The notes beneath the pieces were generated by a model, which saw only the letters and a list, made by a program, of their open reading frames with translations, was not told the origin of the DNA and searched no databases. The position numbers and the translations under genes were made by a program. From Paraphysoderma sedebokerense (lineage: Eukaryota; Blastocladiomycota; Physodermatomycetes; Physodermatales; Physodermataceae): DNA of 64,000 bases. The DNA is taken from contig JAHLJZ010000023.1 in the NCBI GenBank assembly GCA_025602915.1, forward strand, positions 1 through 64,000, read 5' to 3'. Below, one piece after another: positions 59,728-64,000 of the stretch (positions within the stretch are counted from its first letter, which is position 1; each line of letters begins with the position of its first letter).

Positions 59728-59812
59728 AAAACAATCACATTCCTTCTCGACAAAACAACCAAGATTCTAGTATTGAGAAATGACACAGTATGTTATCGTT
59801 TCCTCACGACAA
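59728..59812 (-). repeat. right arm of about 85-bp inverted repeat
   Basis: Inverted partner of 58263-58345; ends CGTTTCCTCACGACAA. Confidence 0.8.
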
Positions 59813-59817
59813 TGCGT

Positions 59818-60000
59818 CCTTATTTACCTGATATGTCTCGGGGAGGTCGCGAGGGATACTTAAAAAATATCGTGGGTAAGATGTCACGTGAGTATGTCCC
59901 GGTATATATGCTGCAAACCACCGCGCCACGAGGATATCTTCACCACGTCCTGAGGGGAGTTCTCGAAGATATACCCCAAGACGTCCTGAGGATACTAAGT
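59818..60000. repeat. second GATATC/GACGTC-rich patch
   Basis: Shorter block with the same character as 55.7-56.3 kb (GAGGATATCTTCACC, GATATACCCCAAGACGTCC, GATGTCACGTGAG). An E-box CACGTG at 59885-59890 is probably incidental. Confidence 0.55.
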
Positions 60001-60818
60001 GTATGGTTTATTTTGGGTAAAAACATCTATTTTTTGAATTTTCTTGTGTAATAAAGTATTTTTATCACCCAGTCAAAGACACTACCGATGAGCATAGTAA
60101 ATAAAAATCGTTTCTCGTATTTCCAAAATATTCTGCTTTTTGGATAACTCGTAAGTTAATGCGACGAAACATCTATGTCCAATCACTGCCTTTAAAACTG
60201 TAATGACCAGAACTTTTTTAAGATGAACCACACAGGCGGACACATGAAATATAGCAACTACAAGCATTGCGTGCCCTTAATATATGAGGTAAAGCAACAG
60301 AGAATACATTTGATATCATGTTTATCGAAACCAACCTATTTCTTTACACCAAACAACGAGGTTCTGGCTTCGAGAGCAACAAAGCAAGGTGCCCTAACGA
60401 CGAAATGAGGAAATCGGTAAGAATGTCCAAAAAAAATTGTATTCAAGACGGATTCGTATGATTTTCCGACAAGAGTAAATCGTGTACTCATTCAAATCTA
60501 TATTTATGTTTCAGTTTATACTTTGCCAAAGTGTTCTTAAATTTCTGCTACGCAGCATGCTACTATCTTTCCTTCCGACTCGGATTGAAATATTTGTAAC
60601 AAACTTATGACTAGGTTACAACGAAACCACCAGAAAATGCTCTTCAGTAGTGTGGGCTTCATATTAGTATGTTATAGACCCTACCTTCTCGCAGACAGGT
60701 TTCCCTGAAAATTTGCGGAACGTAAATAAATTATTTTTGACATCCGAAGATTGTGCTCCAAACTGTTTAAACCACAAAAAAAAAAGCGTGGCCATAACAA
60801 AGTTCGCCGGACTATGTC
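60001..60818. other. gene-poor stretch
   Basis: No gene supported; short ORFs only. Confidence 0.4.
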
Positions 60819-60900
60819 GGCTCAATGGTCTAGCGGTATGATTCTCGCTTTGGGCAATCTGAACTTGCGAGAGGTCCCGGGTTCAATCCCCGGTTGAGCC
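60819..60900 (+). tRNA. tRNA-Pro (anticodon UGG) with 11-nt intron
   Basis: 82 nt; removing CAATCTGAACT at 60855-60865 leaves exactly the mature sequence of the intronless gene at 54.9 kb. The intron follows position 37, the canonical site for eukaryotic tRNA introns. TTTT lies 11 bp downstream. Confidence 0.95.
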
Positions 60901-61650
60901 CTTTAACTCCTTTTCGCTCCTGCTGCTGACTTCTCTGAACCCGGCAGGTTGGAGGAGTATACAGTGAGGCCAGATGCACACTTTTAAAATGCACTTTAAG
61001 TGCCATTCAGGCCAATCCTATGAAGTTTCATTGGGGCCCCCGCTAACATATTTTGAGCGGATTCTATTTTAGCGGAAGTAAGTGTGACGTTGACAAATTT
61101 AGATTTTGAGGTCATTTAATTACTTATGAAGCCTTGGCTTTTGCAACTGTGATTCTTTTGATTGAGTATCAACATTCAGGATTAGCAGCTACACAAAGTA
61201 GCGAACACCCATTCTACATGGCATCTTTAATTTTAATAAAATTCTGTTATTCGTCATTTCTTTAAACACTTCAGACTGATATGGGGACTATTAGCATGCC
61301 CCCATAGAAGCTACCATATTTACGCGTTACTTTCAAGAGTGCCGAATAGAGTGAGCCGGCGAGGGCGTTATTCAATTCTGCTTGCAATGGATAGATAATG
61401 ATAATTTTTGTCGGCAACAATTATCCGACGCTCCAAGAATTGAACATCGCATGCCCGCAGTGAATTCTATTTATATACTGACTTAAACTCCACAAAAGTC
61501 TATTACAATGCATGCCTTCCTAATATAAAACAATAATCCATTTCTCAAATAATATACATAATAATAGAGGCAGCACTTTCAAATTTCAATTCGACTGAAC
61601 TAATCATTGAAACAGCTCAAGTACGGCTGTTATAAATACGGACTTTGAGC
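60901..61650. other. gene-poor stretch
   Basis: 750 bp up to the 3' end of the HP1-type gene; no gene or RNA recognised. Confidence 0.4.
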
Positions 61651-62998
61651 CTAATTTGACGGCTTGAATCGCAAATGCGCCTCGTAAAAAGCTATCATCT
61701 TTCAGTCGCCAGATGACGAGAATCAATGAAATGAGCAAAACCGTTATTGCGTCGACGGGTTAAATCAATGGCAGGGAGTGAAAAGCAAGACAATTAGGAA
61801 ATCAAATTTTGAACTCACTTTTTGAGGACATCTCACGTTGCATTCAGGTCTTGGGTGGGTGGACTGTCTGCCGTTTTTCCTGTAATGTTGCAAGCAAAAT
61901 ACCTCATTCAGTATACTTTGGAATACTAATGGCAATAGAATGATTATACACAGGCCGAACATACCAGATAAGATGCACCACGAAGCTTCCGTCATCTAGT
62001 TGTTCAATGGTATCAACGTGGTCTACTTTTTCGTCCCAATCCCAATGTTTAGGAGGGTTATAGACTTCGACTGCATCACTGTCATCCGAAAGGTTGGCCG
62101 GTTCCCTCGCGAATTCCTTTTTCTTCCCTTTCACTCGGTTTCCGTTGGGTGCCATTTGATCATTTTCGACTTTTTGAGTATTTTCGGCAGAGATATTGCG
62201 AGATCTTGTACCCTTTTCAGTGAGTGTCGAGGTCGGAGAAGGCGGAGATTGTTGGTGTTGTTGATTGATTTTAGCATCAGCACTCAGTTTCGCTTTTTTA
62301 AGTGGTGGAGATTTTCGACTGTCGGAGATATTGACTTCTTTCCCTGTTGATGACACTGGTGATTCTTCATATTCTGACACTGAATGGCGACGGTTGGTGG
62401 GACTTGCACCATTTAAGACATCTTCGTCCTTCCGCTGACGAACAGAGTCCATACTTATTTTATCAGCACCGTTTACAGATTTTTGATATTCAAGCAGGAG
62501 TTCCGGAGCTAATCTGGAAGATATAGCACCAATCAAAAGATTAACTCTGGGAAGCGCCATGAATATACTCCCAAATCCATAAATGGAATAAACGTACAAA
62601 TCTTCAGCACGGACCCATGAATTGTCCTCATCAGGATACCCTTTCCACTTGACATAGTATTGCAATTTTCCCTAAAAGAATAAACAATCATCAACACATA
62701 GCAAAGGAACATGTTACTCGGATATTCAGCACAGAGTAACAAGAAATCCCGACGATTCTTTCTGATAATGAAAACTCTTTACGAGAAAGAACAGTACCCT
62801 GAATTTCCGGTGCCCAAGGATAGACTCGATCTCGAACTCTTCCTCGCCACCGACATCCCCACTTCCGGCTTCACGATCTGAGTTACGCTGTTGAGTTTCC
62901 AAAGGTTTTCCTTCTATGGGTTGGGAGCTTTTAGAAGGCGAAGAGAGTTGTCGTGACGGGGAAGGATGCGGTTTGTCGGATGGGGAGGATGCTGGCAT
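61651..62998 (-). CDS. HP1/Swi6-type chromodomain protein with chromoshadow domain
   Basis: 310 aa from five exons: 62798..62998, 62598..62671, 61965..62513, 61819..61879, 61651..61698. The N-terminal 50 residues are disordered and Ser/Pro-rich. The chromodomain is built from EEEFEIESILGHRKFRG, QYYVKWKGYPDEDNSW and AEDLLAPELLLEYQ, with the Tyr/Trp cage residues of methyl-lysine readers. A 110-residue disordered basic linker follows. The chromoshadow domain reads WDWDEKVDHVDTIEQLDDGS, FVVHLIW, CPQKMIAFYEAHLRF. HP1 proteins bind H3K9me and dimerise through the shadow domain to form heterochromatin. The last exon of 48 nt was placed because FYEAHLRF completes the shadow fold. Chromodomain-only alternatives are unlikely. 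Confidence 0.9.
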
Positions 62999-63605
62999 TT
63001 CAGTGTCAGCTTCAGAGGGGCGGGCAGCGCGGAAAATATTTGGGAGTATGGAGGAGAACAGTTTGGCTATCTGGAGTCTCTGAGGAGGGAATTCGCTGAG
63101 GCGAGATGAATGGATGTGGGTGTAACTGGAGCGGAATAGAAAGAGGGTCAGATATAGATCTGGATTCGATCGGATTGAATGGGGTTGCTATATTGCTATA
63201 TTGGTATTTGGTATTTATCAATGAATCAACACAAGCAGGTTGGAAGAGGACACGGGCAGTGAATCCGGTGAGCGCGTGAACCAAAGCTACAATGCATTTC
63301 AATTTTCATTACTCTTACCCTTAATGAATTGATGCATTAAATTCTCAATATCAGCAAGTGTAGCTGGAACTTTGTCCGTATTATTCCGACTCTTTAAATT
63401 TATTATAACAGTGCTCAGTCAATCTAGCAAATTAAAATGAAACCACCAAGCCAAATCCGTTGCCTGCGCCACTGCAATCTGCATCCAAGGACTCGTCGAG
63501 GTGGCGGCTGACAAATTTTCTGTTCAGTCAAATCTTAAAAGTGGTCAAAAGTTGAACCAATTTTTCATCGATTACTTTGTTCTTTAACAACAAGGGTGTT
63601 TACTG
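62999..63605. other. divergent promoter region
   Basis: About 600 bp between the HP1-type gene (minus) and the next gene (plus). No TATA box recognised; short shadow ORFs only. Confidence 0.45.
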
Positions 63606-63983
63606 ATGTCGTCTAAAAATGGCGATGCTAAGAAAGATTCTAACAAGAATGCCTTCAGAATTGACACTTCGGCCATAGAGCAGGCCAGCATCAATGATCA
63701 ACCTTCCGAGCTTCAGGAATTGTCTGATCTACTCGGCATCGGAGTTTTCAATCAAGATGACTTGGAACGTGGGGTGATGCAGCAGGTATATTAGAAAGCT
63801 GTTGATAACGACGATGAGACGGAGAAATGGGAAGAGGATGCACCCCGTACATCTGGCCTGAAGCTAACCAACCTATATCTTGGTCATCATGACGTTACAA
63901 TTTATGTAGGTTGACAAACAACTCGTAGAGAGGGACAACGCAAATGATGAACGCCGATTGCAAAAAAGTAGATCTGAAATCAG
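63606..63983 (+). CDS. probable Rad26/CSB (ERCC6)-type protein, N-terminal part (cut by window end)
   Basis: Two exons in frame, 63606..63785 and 63910..63983, the second ending at a GT donor just before the window edge. The first 85 residues include ELSDLLGIGVFNQDDLERGV, then MQQVDKQLVERDNANDERR. The pattern LG-x-x-V-x-x-Q-x-x-LE-x-x-V-x-x-Q resembles the N-terminal leucine-latch segment of CSB/Rad26, the SNF2 ATPase of transcription-coupled repair. The helicase core would lie outside, so the call is tentative. Confidence 0.5.
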
Positions 63984-64000
63984 GTAATCTGCCACTTTTT

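Larger units (their letters stand above)
58263..59812. mobile_element. possible non-autonomous DNA element bounded by inverted repeats
   Basis: 1,550 bp between two about 85-bp inverted arms at roughly 85-90% identity by eye. The inside has no transposase-like ORF; it carries two tandem copies of the 210-bp dispersed repeat and duplicated segments around CTGCTCATTCWCCTTTATTC. No target-site duplication is evident. It resembles a MITE or foldback element, but a simple inverted duplication is also possible. Confidence 0.45.

Overview
The window is eukaryotic nuclear DNA, most likely from an early-diverging, flagellated (zoosporic, chytrid-like) fungus. Genes are rich in short spliceosomal introns, mostly 45-130 bp, and spacers are short. 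The set mixes fungal housekeeping genes (VMA6, TMA20, COX15, QCR7, COG2, a Rax1-like RGS protein, a GPI-type cell-surface protein) with an axonemal gene, CFAP100 (CCDC37/MIA family), which only organisms with motile cilia keep. No virus, retroelement, CRISPR array or bacterial gene was recognised. All exon junctions were placed by eye from reading frame, splice signals and remembered family patterns; no alignment was run.

Layout. 0.3-3.3 kb: V-ATPase subunit d and a small acidic protein. 4.1-8.5 kb: a tandem, same-strand array of five secreted Gly-rich peptides ending in a C-x10-C-x8-C-x7-C motif, each with a TATA-like box and a probable 5'UTR intron; this is the best candidate for an undescribed system. 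9.3-11.8 kb: GPI-type protein and TMA20. 12.2-14.9 kb: two tandem bHLH-ZIP factors of the CBF1/USF type. 15.5-18.4 kb: a short-chain dehydrogenase and a polytopic membrane protein. 18.7-23.4 kb: a direct duplication of a Rax1-like RGS/membrane gene containing a 307-bp identical tract. 24-29 kb: cystathionine lyase, a membrane protein, and an NDUFA9-like protein divergent from COX15. 29.4-36.5 kb: COX15, QCR7, COG2.

36.7-42.5 kb: a coiled-coil/FN3 protein head-to-head with CFAP100, a possible flagellar pair. 42.7-50.3 kb: a 24-exon SNF2 ATPase of the ARIP4/ATRX group with two SAM domains and two SUMO-interaction motifs. 50.7-54.1 kb: a peroxisomal SDR ending in SKL and a Tudor-like nuclear protein. 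54.4-61.6 kb: a gene-poor island with three tRNA genes (two of them proline tRNAs identical apart from an 11-nt intron), a tRNA-like relic, a GATATC/GACATC-rich degenerate repeat, a 1.55-kb segment bounded by about 85-bp inverted repeats, and a 210-bp dispersed repeat. 61.7-64 kb: an HP1-type chromodomain gene and the start of a probable Rad26/CSB gene.

Four introns appear to use GC-AG boundaries, and several exons are only 11-18 nt long, so automated gene models here are likely to contain errors.
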